The position numbers and the translations under genes were made by a program. A stretch of 64,000 nt of DNA. Origin: UBA4582 sp965657335. Lineage in GTDB: Bacteria > Pseudomonadota > Gammaproteobacteria > Pseudomonadales > Azotimanducaceae. The notes beneath the pieces are model-generated. The model searched no databases. It was given only the letters and a program-made list of their open reading frames with translations, and was not told the origin of the DNA. The DNA lies in contig CBFHOH010000012.1 of NCBI GenBank assembly GCA_965657335.1, positions 61,463 through 125,462 of the forward strand. The letters run 5' to 3'. Below, in pieces: positions 35,235 to 44,223 of this stretch; position 1 is the stretch's first letter; every line of letters starts with the position of its first letter.

Positions 35235-36254
35235 GTGAACACAAACAGACAATGGTTACTCGCAAAAAGACCGCAGGGCATCGTCGGTCGCGACAATTTC
35301 GAGTATCAGGAAACACCGATTCCCGAACCCGACGACGGACAAGTCCTAGTACGCAATTTATTTCTGTCATTTGACCCGACACAACGCGGCTGGATGGAAG
35401 ACCGAGAGAGCTATTTACCCCCTGTTGGCCTGGGTGAGCCGATGCGTGCCGGCTCAATTGGTCAGGTCACAGACTCTAAGCACCCCGACTTTGAGAAAGG
35501 AGACATTGTACAGACAACCGGCGGCTGGCAGGACTTCACACTGTCTTCACCCAACGTCGGCCCGATGGGCCTATCCAAAGTACCCGAAGGTATTCCGCCC
35601 GAAATGATGTTGTCTGTCCTTGGCGTTACCGGGCTTACCGCCTATTTTGGTCTACTTGATCTTGGTGAGCCTAAAGAAGGTGAAACAGTACTTGTATCCG
35701 GCGCAGCCGGTGCCACCGGCTCAGTTGCAGGACAAATCGCGAAGCTTAAAGGTTGTCGTGTTGTCGGCATCGCTGGCGGCCCCGAAAAATGTAAATGGCT
35801 GGTAGAAGAAGCGGGTTTCGATGCCGCGATTGATTACAAGTCAGAAGACGTCAACGCACGAATTGGCGAGACCTGCCCGAACAAAGTTGATGTATTTTTT
35901 GACAATGTCGGTGGCGATATTCTGGAGGCAGCGCTCAACCACATCAACCTGAGAGCACGCGTCGTGCTTTGTGGTGGCATATCCGGATACAACGCGACCG
36001 CTCCGATCCCCGGGCCTTCAAACATTATGAACCTCGTTGTTATGCGAGGAAGAATGGAAGGTTTTATTGTCATTGATTATATGCCGAGAGCAGGCGAGGC
36101 TATTACCGACATGCTGGGTTGGATTCAGTCGGGTCAACTGAAGTATCAAGTGGACCTACAAGAGGGATTCGATAATATACCGGACACCTTAAACAGGCTG
36201 TTCACTGGCAAAAACATTGGTAAACAGTTGCTCAAAATTGCTGACCCTTCTTAA
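35235..36254 (+). CDS. NADP-dependent MDR oxidoreductase (PTGR/CurA-like)
   Basis: Zinc-independent medium-chain reductase of 339 residues: N-terminal FDPTQRGWM, NADPH-binding SGAAGATGSVAGQIAK, ending in GKNIGKQLLKI. Members reduce the C=C bond of alpha,beta-unsaturated ketones or aldehydes. The start is GTG with AAGGAG upstream. It is the last gene before a strong hairpin. With the other three genes it suggests oxidation, carbonyl reduction and enone reduction acting on one compound (inference). Confidence 0.88.
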   Translation: MNTNRQWLLAKRPQGIVGRDNFEYQETPIPEPDDGQVLVRNLFLSFDPTQRGWMEDRESYLPPVGLGEPMRAGSIGQVTDSKHPDFEKGDIVQTTGGWQDFTLSSPNVGPMGLSKVPEGIPPEMMLSVLGVTGLTAYFGLLDLGEPKEGETVLVSGAAGATGSVAGQIAKLKGCRVVGIAGGPEKCKWLVEEAGFDAAIDYKSEDVNARIGETCPNKVDVFFDNVGGDILEAALNHINLRARVVLCGGISGYNATAPIPGPSNIMNLVVMRGRMEGFIVIDYMPRAGEAITDMLGWIQSGQLKYQVDLQEGFDNIPDTLNRLFTGKNIGKQLLKIADPS

Positions 36255-36301
36255 GATCGGTCTGACACTTTAGCATCGGTTTACTACACCAATGGCGTTA
36301 T

Positions 36302-36335
36302 GAGGGTGTCATCACCTGACACCCTCTTCTCATTC
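36302..36335. terminator. Bidirectional terminator hairpin between convergent genes
   Basis: A perfect 10-bp stem, GAGGGTGTCA (36302-36311) and TGACACCCTC (36317-36326), with a 5-base loop, followed on the plus strand by the pyrimidine-rich TTCTCATTC. It lies 47 bp after the MDR reductase stop and 46 bp after the stop of the convergent SDR gene, so it can serve both. Confidence 0.75.
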
Positions 36336-36381
36336 TCAATACTTCAACCAGCATTGCTGGCATTCTAGCTAGTTTTCGACA

Positions 36382-37287
36382 TCAAATATTATATTCGACG
36401 CCAGTGAGCTCGGCAGAAACTTGCCAGAGCCGCGCTGCGTCTGCTTTATCTCTCGCCGGCCCAATGGTCTGAACTTTCCGGGCTGAATGCCGCATTTCAC
36501 CCATTTTCATTGGACCAAAGTAGTCACCGCCAGACACATCAACACTCGTCGTCGCCATCAACGTGGGCAACGCACCCTCCGCGGAAGAATTCATTATCAA
36601 GCTCATTGGTGCGAGAAACAGCGCAAACAAGGGCGGAATATGCCTTCCTAACTCCGTTGCCGAACCGCCCGGGTGACAGGCGACGGATATTGCAGAAGAC
36701 CCAGCGGATTCAAGACGCCGTTGCAATTCATAAGTGAAAAGAATATTGGCAAATTTGCTCATACTGTAGCGACCCATACGGCTGTAACGCTTCTCCGCAT
36801 GAATATCATCATAGTCAATTTTACCATTACGGTGAGCGAGGCTGCTCACGTTGACAACCCTTGCACCCGGTTGATCTTTTAGTTTTGGTAGCAAATGGCC
36901 AGTCAACGCGTAGTGACCGAGATGATTGACGCCAAACTGCAATTCAAAACCATCTTGCGTCAATGATTTTGGGGGGGTCATCACACCTGCATTATTCACC
37001 AGCGCATCGAGTTTGGATTCTTTACCAACAAGGCTAGCGGCATTCGCGATCGAATCGAGGCTTGCTAGATCGAGCGGAATCCATGCAAGCTCGGCATCAG
37101 GACTGAGTGCCCGTATCTTGCCAATGGCTTCGTTAGCTTTCGATTCATCCCGGCAACCAAGTAAAACTCGCGCGCCGCGCACCGCCATGACTCTTGCTGT
37201 GTCATAACCAATGCCTGTATTCGCACCGGTGATAAAGACCGTTTTACCTGTCTGATCAGGGATGTCGGATTCTCGATAGTCGGTCAT
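36382..37287 (-). CDS. SDR-family oxidoreductase, retinol-dehydrogenase-like
   Basis: SDR of 301 residues similar to the retinol dehydrogenase/oxidoreductase group: TGANTGIG near 20, GCRDESKANEA, NNAGVM, FGVNHLGHYALT, VNVSSLAH and catalytic YSMSK. The longer C-terminal part with GALPTLMA is typical of that group. A strong AAGGAG precedes the ATG. It is convergent with the MDR reductase run and transcribed alone. Substrate unknown. Confidence 0.88.
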   Translation of the reverse strand: MTDYRESDIPDQTGKTVFITGANTGIGYDTARVMAVRGARVLLGCRDESKANEAIGKIRALSPDAELAWIPLDLASLDSIANAASLVGKESKLDALVNNAGVMTPPKSLTQDGFELQFGVNHLGHYALTGHLLPKLKDQPGARVVNVSSLAHRNGKIDYDDIHAEKRYSRMGRYSMSKFANILFTYELQRRLESAGSSAISVACHPGGSATELGRHIPPLFALFLAPMSLIMNSSAEGALPTLMATTSVDVSGGDYFGPMKMGEMRHSARKVQTIGPARDKADAARLWQVSAELTGVEYNI

Positions 37288-37475
37288 CTAAGCTCATCTC
37301 CTTAGTCGCATATTTAGCGTAATACTTGTGACTTACAGCATGCACTATATCAAGGTAAAGGGTAAGGATCGCAATCTTTGATCGCTCGATTTGAACACCA
37401 CGTAGGCAGCTGGCTGCGCGCTTTTAAAGCAAGCCGTAACGCCGATAAGCGCCACTAAAGCAGGTATTCGCCAAG

Positions 37476-38333
37476 CTAACCGCTCACCAACAAGCCGATC
37501 CCAATAACAATCAAAGCGCCCCAGATCATCTTAGAGGCAAGTTCGCTTTCTTTCAGCAGCACCGCACCCAAAATTACCGTAAACAAGACGCTGACTTCCC
37601 GCAGCGGCGCGACGTAAACCACTGGCGTATAAGTATAGACATACAGCACCAAGATATACGCGAGTGGGCTTAACAGTGCGATACCAAACACCGGCAGTTT
37701 GTGGTTGTGCCACAAACCCAATATAGCGGGTTTCTGTTTTAGCGCGTAGGGCATTAATGCAACGCCGCGAAACAAGTTGGCGAAGTAATCCAACACCAGC
37801 GGCGCCACCAGCGCAACTGAAACAGCGTAAGCATCCCAGACCGTATAACAGCCAATGAGCAAGCCGGTACAAAGTCCGAACATCATAGACGGCCCCTTGC
37901 GCGAACGCGGGCCGCGAATGCCTCCTGTTAACGACAAGACACCGATCACAATACACAAACCGCCGGCAACCACCTGCATCGACATTTGCTCAGCCAGAAC
38001 AATAACTGCGAAAAGTGTTGCGATTAACGGGCCTGTGGCGCGGGCGATGGGATAGACAAGCGACAGCTCACCGTGGCGATAACCCAATTGCAGCATCAAA
38101 AAGTAAGACAGATGCAACACGCCGCTACCACACATCAGCACGACAGTTTGCAGGCTAAATTCCACGCCACCCGACAGCAGCAGGTAACACATCGCAGGGA
38201 AATAAAGGATCACCGACAGAACAGAGAACATCCAGATCACCTCTGGACCACCCGCGAGTTTCTTAACCCAATAATTCCAGGTGGCATGCAGCAATGCCGC
38301 AGTTAGCACGATTAATAGCGCGGAGAGGGACAC
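37476..38333 (-). CDS. EamA/DMT-family transporter
   Basis: Ten-segment drug/metabolite transporter of 285 residues with the usual internal duplication. The N-terminal half begins LLIVLTAALLHATWNYWVKK; the two EamA repeats end in PLIATLFAVIVLAEQ and REVSVLFTVILGAVLLKE, the standard repeat ends. It probably exports a small metabolite. The start is GTG after AAGAAG. It is divergent from the DUF2147 gene and separated by 188 bp from the SDR downstream on the same strand. Confidence 0.85.
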   Translation of the reverse strand: MSLSALLIVLTAALLHATWNYWVKKLAGGPEVIWMFSVLSVILYFPAMCYLLLSGGVEFSLQTVVLMCGSGVLHLSYFLMLQLGYRHGELSLVYPIARATGPLIATLFAVIVLAEQMSMQVVAGGLCIVIGVLSLTGGIRGPRSRKGPSMMFGLCTGLLIGCYTVWDAYAVSVALVAPLVLDYFANLFRGVALMPYALKQKPAILGLWHNHKLPVFGIALLSPLAYILVLYVYTYTPVVYVAPLREVSVLFTVILGAVLLKESELASKMIWGALIVIGIGLLVSG

Positions 38334-38440
38334 TTCTTAAACCCTTTGAACTGAAGCTGAATAGTACACAAAGATCAGCTTTCATTTTTCACCTTTTCAC
38401 AGCAGAATTGAAGCACTCCCGAAACAGGTACCTCGATCCT

Positions 38441-39010
38441 ATGACGCAACCCAAATGTTTTTTCATGAGCGCACTGCAGCTGCTTACTCTTCTTATCTCT
38501 GTGTGTTTCGCAGGGACGACGATTGCCGCCGACCAAAATGCGGATGTCGACAACACGGTGTTTGGCCTGTGGGCCTCTGAAGGTTCCATTTTTCGAACCT
38601 ACTATGAGAACAATACCGTGAAGGGAGAAATCCTCGCATTAAGAGAGCCCGTCTACACCAAAGAGGAGTCACCCGAGCGCGCGGGACAAACCAGAATGGA
38701 TGATAAAAACCCAGATGAGTCGCTGAGGAATAGAACCATCATAGGCATGAATATCTATAGCGACTACGTTTTTCAAAATGGTCAATGGCAGGGAAAAATC
38801 TATGACCCCGGGTCAGGCAACACCTACCAGAGTAATATGAAACTAAAGTCAGGCGTGCTTGAAATACGTGGATATGTTGGGATGCCGATGTTCGGTCGCA
38901 CAGCAAAGTTTAAAGCGGTAGAAAGCTGTACTGACGAATATGCTGTCATGCTCACCCGCATTGCGCCGGAGGATAAAGCAAGCAGGAACATCACCGTAAG
39001 CTGTGACTAA
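38441..39010 (+). CDS. DUF2147 family exported protein
   Basis: About 189 residues: a signal peptide (SALQLLTLLISVCFAGTTIAA) and a lipocalin-like beta domain with the DUF2147 marks FGLWASEGS near the start and KIYDPGSGNTYQSNMKL, then LEIRGYVGMPMFGRTAKF. Function is not known for the family. The frame is open upstream to 38294, but that part overlaps the divergent carrier and is not signal-like. The ATG at 38441 or at 38465 could be used; neither has a clear ribosome site. Confidence 0.8.
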   Translation: MTQPKCFFMSALQLLTLLISVCFAGTTIAADQNADVDNTVFGLWASEGSIFRTYYENNTVKGEILALREPVYTKEESPERAGQTRMDDKNPDESLRNRTIIGMNIYSDYVFQNGQWQGKIYDPGSGNTYQSNMKLKSGVLEIRGYVGMPMFGRTAKFKAVESCTDEYAVMLTRIAPEDKASRNITVSCD

Positions 39011-39032
39011 CCGACATGCCTTCGGCGCGCGC

Positions 39033-39683
39033 TCAACCAAGCGCCACATTCATAAAGGCGCTGAGCTTTACCGGATCTAGCGCGCCTTCAGTTCTGACAC
39101 CACTACATAGATCCAGGCCATGTGGCTGCACCTGCTCAATTGCTTGCGCCACATTGCCGGGGTTTAGCCCTCCCGCAAGAAATACCGGTTGCTTTAAAGA
39201 GGCTACGATACGTCGACTAACATGCCAATCATGTATGCGTCCCGTGCCACCGAGTTGTTTGACGTCGAGTTTCACATTGCCTGAATCAAGCAGAATCGCA
39301 TCAACATAAGGTTCAACAGATCTTGCCGCTACCAGTGACGCTTCATCAAGTACATGAATCACCTGAACCAATCTAACACCCGGCAGCGCTTGCCGCAGCT
39401 TTACCAGCTCTGTCACCTCAACATCATCAACCAATTGGATTGTTGTTGTTCGACACAGGCAATGTTGCTCAATAATCCGTGCGGCAGTCTGCTCAGAGGT
39501 CAGTAAAAATGTCGCAATGGTCGCCGGCACCGCGCTTGCGATTTCTCCGATCAACGACTCATCAATGACACCCGGCCCACTGGGCATCGCCGAAACAAGC
39601 CCGATGGCAGAGGCTCCCGATTTAATCGCTAAACGCGCCTCTGTAATGCTCTCAATACAACAGATCTTTACTATGGGTCTCAA
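39033..39683 (-). CDS. Divergent phosphoribosylanthranilate-isomerase (TrpF)-like protein
   Basis: A (beta/alpha)8-barrel protein of about 216 residues with TrpF features: VKICCIESITEA (normally KICGI), GGTGRIHDW, FLAGGLNPGNVAQAI and DLCSGVRTEG. The catalytic cysteine and the aspartate of ILLDS are kept. The SPR motif whose arginine binds the substrate reads SGPGVI instead. It lies alone, not with trp genes, and may have another function. The TTG at 39683 has AAGGA seven bases upstream and gives MRPIVKICC; a TTG at 39710 is the alternative. Confidence 0.72.
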   Translation of the reverse strand: MRPIVKICCIESITEARLAIKSGASAIGLVSAMPSGPGVIDESLIGEIASAVPATIATFLLTSEQTAARIIEQHCLCRTTTIQLVDDVEVTELVKLRQALPGVRLVQVIHVLDEASLVAARSVEPYVDAILLDSGNVKLDVKQLGGTGRIHDWHVSRRIVASLKQPVFLAGGLNPGNVAQAIEQVQPHGLDLCSGVRTEGALDPVKLSAFMNVALG

Positions 39684-39797
39684 CGAATAGTCCTTCGGAT
39701 GGCATTGCAATGGTCAACTTTCTTAGCTTGAACAATTTTGTCCAAATGCGGCAAGATAGTAAACCAACGACACCAATATAGCCCCGAGCACGCCACT

Positions 39798-40634
39798 ATG
39801 AGATTTTTGACTAAAGTAACCATCGTTGTGGCAGCAACGCTGTTCTCAACCCAATTATTTGCGCTACCGAAACACGATCCTGTACCCGGAGGAGTAGCCG
39901 TCATTCCAGTGCCTCTATCAACTAGCGCCGCACACTTTAACAGTCGCCCGGTCATGTTGCTCAAACAGGGGGGCGAGCAATACGCTATCGTCGGGATTTC
40001 TCTGAAGACCAACCCGGGAGACTATCCACTCGAGCTCACCCACGATAGAACAGGCCCGACAGACCAACGCCAAAGCAATCTCAACGTTGCGGTAGGTACA
40101 AAAGAATACAGAGTGCAGAGATTAACCATTGCAAACAAACGCAAAGTGAATCCCTACAAAGAGGATATGGACAGAATTATTCGCGAGCGCAATGAAATGA
40201 ACAAGGCGTTCAAATCCTTTGACAAGCTAGCGCAACCGGCCACCGCGTTCGAACTACCAACAGAAGGACCTATCTCTAGCCCCTTTGGGTTGAAGCGTAT
40301 CCTGAATGATCAGCCACGAAACCCGCACAGCGGGCTTGATATCGCCGCACCGACAGGCACAGATATCCGCGCCCCCGCTGCCGGTCGCGTCGCCGCTGTC
40401 GGCAATTACTTTTTTAATGGCAACACCGTGTTACTCGACCACGGCCAGGGATTGATTTCTATGTATTGTCACATGAGCAAAACCAAGGTGGCCATCGGCG
40501 ATGTGCTCGCTTCGGGAGACCTTATTGGCAAGGTTGGACAAACGGGAAGGGTCACTGGCCCGCACCTTCACTGGAGTGTCAGCCTGAACAATGCCAGAGT
40601 AAACCCCAACCTGTTCATTACCGAAACGCCATAA
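39798..40634 (+). CDS. M23-family metallopeptidase (LytM type)
   Basis: Exported peptidoglycan-type endopeptidase of about 278 residues: a signal peptide ending near TQLFA (residue 17), an N-terminal beta domain, a coiled segment around 110-150, and an M23 domain with NPHSGLDIAAPTG, YCHMSK and GPHLHWS. Histidines and aspartate of the zinc site are all present, so it should be catalytic. The ATG at 39798 gives a typical signal peptide. It is convergent with der. Confidence 0.9.
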   Translation: MRFLTKVTIVVAATLFSTQLFALPKHDPVPGGVAVIPVPLSTSAAHFNSRPVMLLKQGGEQYAIVGISLKTNPGDYPLELTHDRTGPTDQRQSNLNVAVGTKEYRVQRLTIANKRKVNPYKEDMDRIIRERNEMNKAFKSFDKLAQPATAFELPTEGPISSPFGLKRILNDQPRNPHSGLDIAAPTGTDIRAPAAGRVAAVGNYFFNGNTVLLDHGQGLISMYCHMSKTKVAIGDVLASGDLIGKVGQTGRVTGPHLHWSVSLNNARVNPNLFITETP

Positions 40635-40690
40635 AGTGCGATGCGTAATGTTATTACTGTCTTAGTTGCTTAGCGCCGCGCACTGATCAG

Positions 40691-42196
40691 TTAGCGCCTA
40701 TTTTTAGCATTCTTGCGGTCTTTTTGAACGTTCTTGGCTTTTTTATCTTTTCCGCTTTGTTCTTTTTTCTTCTCATTGGAGAGATGATTAATCTTACGTT
40801 GCTTGGCCCCAAGTTGACCTTTAGTTAACTTCTCTTTTTTACTAACTTTCTTGCCATCAAAGGGATTCTCGCTTGATTTAAACTGAATACGAACAGGCGT
40901 GCCTTTGAGTTTCAGCGCGCGCATGAATCTGTGCTCGAGAAACCGCCGATACGAGTCGGGAATAGAACTCGTCTGGTTACCGTGTATGACAAGAATTGGG
41001 GGATTATGACCACCAATGTGCACGTAGCGTAGTTTGACTCTGCGACCATTCACCATCGGCGGCTGGTGTTCCTGCAGCGCTTTTTCGAGTACTTCATTCA
41101 ACACGCTGGTTTTAAGTTTTCGTGTCGCAGACTCATGTGCTTGATGTATTGAGCCGTAAAGTTTCCCAACACCGCTGCCGTGCAATGCAGAGATAAAATG
41201 CGTTTCAGCGAAATCGATGAACGTCAGCCGTCGATCAAGTTCAGCTCGCACTTTATCTTTTTGCATCATAGAAGTGCCGTCCCACTTGTTCACGGCAATA
41301 ACCAGCGCCCTGCCAGCTTCAAGTACGTGCCCAAGCAGATGTAGATCCTGATCGACCAGACCTTCGCTGCCATCAACCATTAGAATTACAACGTGTGCAT
41401 CATCAATTGCCGCCAAGGTTTTGATGATCGAGAACTTTTCGATTTTCTGATGAACCTTGCCACGCCGGCGAACGCCAGCTGTGTCTATAATTGTGTAGTT
41501 TTTACCGTTGCGCTCGTAAGGAATATAAATGCTATCCCGCGTTGTACCCGCTTCGTCGTAAACCACTACACGTTCTTCACCGAGCATCCGGTTCACCAGC
41601 GTAGACTTGCCAACATTTGGTCGACCGATTACGGCTATTTTGATACCCGTTGTTTCATTAAAAAGCGCTTCGCCACGGTTAACTTCACCGTTGTAAAGTT
41701 GCGGCATGTGCGTCGCGATACCTTCGTCAACCATGCCACGAACGCCATGGCCGTTACTGGCAGAGATCATGAAAGGATCACCGAAACCAAGATTAGCGAA
41801 CTCTCCCGAGACATAATCAGGATTTTGACCATCTATTTTGTTTGCGATAAGCATCACCGGACGCTCGTCGATACGCAGCGTTCTAGCGATGTCTTCGTCA
41901 GCGGAAGTTCTACCGCCTTTTGCATCGACCAAAAACAGCACCAGGTCTGCTTCACCGATCGCTTGGTGCGCCTGATCGGCCATCGGCTCTTCGATACCAT
42001 CAACGTCGTCTCCGGTAATACCACCGGTGTCGACCACGATATAACTAAAGTCACCCATCGCGCCTTTGCCGTACTGTCGATCACGAGTGAGACCAGCGAA
42101 CTCTGCGACAATCGCATCCCGGGTGCGAGTTAAGCGATTAAACAGCGTTGACTTACCAACATTAGGTCGGCCGACAAGAGCGATAACAGGAATCAT
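40691..42196 (-). CDS. der: Ribosome biogenesis GTPase Der
   Basis: EngA/Der, a 501-residue double-GTPase needed for 50S subunit assembly. Two P-loops, ALVGRPNVGKSTLFNRL and AVIGRPNVGKSTLVNRM, are each followed by G3 (DTGG, DTAG) and G4 (NKID, NKWD) motifs, then a KH-like domain and a lysine-rich tail. The ATG at 42196 follows the bamB stop after one base. A 246-residue antisense frame at 41393-42133 is a shadow. It is the last gene of the hisS-yfgM-bamB-der run. Confidence 0.97.
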   Translation of the reverse strand: MIPVIALVGRPNVGKSTLFNRLTRTRDAIVAEFAGLTRDRQYGKGAMGDFSYIVVDTGGITGDDVDGIEEPMADQAHQAIGEADLVLFLVDAKGGRTSADEDIARTLRIDERPVMLIANKIDGQNPDYVSGEFANLGFGDPFMISASNGHGVRGMVDEGIATHMPQLYNGEVNRGEALFNETTGIKIAVIGRPNVGKSTLVNRMLGEERVVVYDEAGTTRDSIYIPYERNGKNYTIIDTAGVRRRGKVHQKIEKFSIIKTLAAIDDAHVVILMVDGSEGLVDQDLHLLGHVLEAGRALVIAVNKWDGTSMMQKDKVRAELDRRLTFIDFAETHFISALHGSGVGKLYGSIHQAHESATRKLKTSVLNEVLEKALQEHQPPMVNGRRVKLRYVHIGGHNPPILVIHGNQTSSIPDSYRRFLEHRFMRALKLKGTPVRIQFKSSENPFDGKKVSKKEKLTKGQLGAKQRKINHLSNEKKKEQSGKDKKAKNVQKDRKNAKNRR

Positions 42197-42197
42197 T

Positions 42198-43451
42198 TTA
42201 GGAACGGACTTCCATGGCGAACAAACGGCCGCCGTTCGTGATGACGAACACGCGGCTACCATCAACGACCACGGGTGCAGACACGCCGTCACCATCCACT
42301 TTTTTACGCGCGACAAATCGGCCATCAGACTGCGCGATCAGGTGAATGTAACCTTCAAAGTCACCCACAGCAATGTAACTGCTCAGCGTTACGGGGGATG
42401 TGATATCGCGGTTCAGCAAAGACTCAATGGCCCAGAGTTCGCGCTTGCTGTCCATCGCGATTGCGGTCAGCTTGCTGTCTGCACCTGCCAAGTAGATATT
42501 GCCAAAACCGGCGCCAAGGCCCACAACACTTGAGGCTTCCATGCCCCAGCGGACGCGACCAGCGGCTGCGAGATCGAGCATCACCATGTTGCCTTGGTAC
42601 GAAACCGCGTAAAGGCTGGTGCCATCCATCACCATGGCGCCATCAATATCAATGAGTCGCTCCAGATCCGACTTACCCTTTGAAATACCAACGCGCTGGT
42701 CAATCGCCGCTAATCCACCCTTTCTGTCGAGTACAGACAGGCGGCCATTAGCGAAAGCGGCAATCACAAATTCACTTGTCACAATCGGTGTGCTGGTCCC
42801 TCTTAACGTCAGGCTTGGGATCGATGTTGTATAGATCCATTTTCGTTCGCCATCATTGATGTTATACGCGGCAACTTTGCCGTCTATGGATTGTGCAACA
42901 ACAATATCGCCATCTACCTGCGGGGGCGCTAACACTTCGCTTGCCGTTTTGGCCTTCCAGGCCAGAGAACCGTCTTCATCATTCAGCGCAACAAGTTCGC
43001 CAGCAGCTGAGCCGATGACAACCAACCCGCTGCCCTGACCCACACCGCCTGTAATTACATCAATATCTTTGCTAAACGCGACCGCGCGCTCTTCTTCAGA
43101 GTAAAAGTCAGCGACGTTAACTTCCCAAACAACGTTCCCGTTGACCGCGTCAAGACCAAAGACGTTGCCGTCCGCCGATGCTCCAAACACACGACTTCCC
43201 GACAGCGCGGGTATCAGTTTGATTGCAGAATCGTCAGCGCCTTTACCGAGATTACGATCCCACAAATTAACAAGCCTGACTTCTTCTTCGATTTTGGTCA
43301 GCTTTGTCGGGACAATTTCATCATCGTCTTTGCTGAACCAACCGGTATCAAACCAACTACAACCGCCCAAAGTAAAAAGGGTGACAATGGCCAGCGGAAA
43401 TATTTTCAACTGGCTGAACACAATGGGCAGTCTCGCGTTGATCAATCGCAT
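42198..43451 (-). CDS. bamB: Outer membrane assembly lipoprotein BamB
   Basis: Beta-propeller lipoprotein of the BAM complex, 417 residues. A signal sequence with lipobox LGGC (Cys31) is followed by WD/PQQ-like repeats (NGNVVWEVNV, DGSLAWKAKT, DGERKWIYTT, SKRELWAIES). The ATG begins directly after the yfgM stop. The position between yfgM and der is the standard gammaproteobacterial order and supports the call. Confidence 0.95.
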   Translation of the reverse strand: MRLINARLPIVFSQLKIFPLAIVTLFTLGGCSWFDTGWFSKDDDEIVPTKLTKIEEEVRLVNLWDRNLGKGADDSAIKLIPALSGSRVFGASADGNVFGLDAVNGNVVWEVNVADFYSEEERAVAFSKDIDVITGGVGQGSGLVVIGSAAGELVALNDEDGSLAWKAKTASEVLAPPQVDGDIVVAQSIDGKVAAYNINDGERKWIYTTSIPSLTLRGTSTPIVTSEFVIAAFANGRLSVLDRKGGLAAIDQRVGISKGKSDLERLIDIDGAMVMDGTSLYAVSYQGNMVMLDLAAAGRVRWGMEASSVVGLGAGFGNIYLAGADSKLTAIAMDSKRELWAIESLLNRDITSPVTLSSYIAVGDFEGYIHLIAQSDGRFVARKKVDGDGVSAPVVVDGSRVFVITNGGRLFAMEVRS

Positions 43452-44213
43452 TTAGCCAGCTCCATCTTTCATCTGAGCATCGGATTCTGACATATTTGCC
43501 TCTGCCGCATCGGATGCTGTGGGTTCGTTAGCGGCGCCTTCGTTCATCACCGTTGCATTTTGTGGGTCAATCAGATCTTCGAACTTCATTTGCAGTACCG
43601 GCTTACTCTGGCCCTCTACAATGCCATCCATCGCCAGCTCGTAAGCTTCACGTGCTTGTTCCGGCTGACCCATAGCGAGATAAATATCTCCGCGTTGCTC
43701 GTGATAAGAGCTCGCATGGGCGCCAGCGTCTTCCGCATTCAGTAATGCCAGCGCTGCTTCGTAATCTTCCTGCGCTGCCTTTACCTTGGCGAGCCGCAAA
43801 TTAACGATCAGCTCAACAGGCCGTTCAGGCTTGTTAGTGCCAATCCATTCCAACTCTGTCGCTGCAGTCTCAAGATCACCATCTTCAACCGCCAACTTGG
43901 CGAGGTGCAGTGCGGCAAAGTGTGCATAGGTGCTCGTTGGGAAATCCGCTTTCAGTTCCGCGGCAATAAATTTACCGGTCGAGATCTGCTGGCTGGTCAG
44001 AGTATCGAGCGGACCTGCAACAATTGCCTCGCTCAGCCCTGTATACAACGCGGAAGCTTTCTCGGTTTCCGCCAATTCAGTTTTCTGCCAGCTCTGGTAG
44101 CCAAAAACTGCTGCGAGAGAAACCACGATACCAATAACCAACGAGGTGCCGTTTTGTTCAAACCAGTTTTTGATTGCTTCTACTTGTTCTTCTTCTGTTG
44201 TATCGGTAGCCAC
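43452..44213 (-). CDS. yfgM: YfgM-type tetratricopeptide inner-membrane protein
   Basis: About 253 residues: a short cytosolic N terminus (EEEQVEAIKNWFEQNG), one membrane helix (LVIGIVVSLAAVFGYQSW) and a periplasmic TPR domain (FAALHLAKLAVEDGDLETA, YEAALALLNAEDAG, GQPEQAREAYELAM). In E. coli YfgM associates with PpiD and the SecYEG translocon. An acidic tail rich in Ala, Ser, Met and Asp ends the protein. It lies 10 bp after hisS. Confidence 0.9.
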   Translation of the reverse strand: MATDTTEEEQVEAIKNWFEQNGTSLVIGIVVSLAAVFGYQSWQKTELAETEKASALYTGLSEAIVAGPLDTLTSQQISTGKFIAAELKADFPTSTYAHFAALHLAKLAVEDGDLETAATELEWIGTNKPERPVELIVNLRLAKVKAAQEDYEAALALLNAEDAGAHASSYHEQRGDIYLAMGQPEQAREAYELAMDGIVEGQSKPVLQMKFEDLIDPQNATVMNEGAANEPTASDAAEANMSESDAQMKDGAG

Positions 44214-44223
44214 CGTTTACTCC

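Noticed and set aside
41393..42133. Plus-strand open frame of 246 codons inside der
   Set aside because: Antisense to the G domains of Der; the translation is low-complexity and unlike any protein family.
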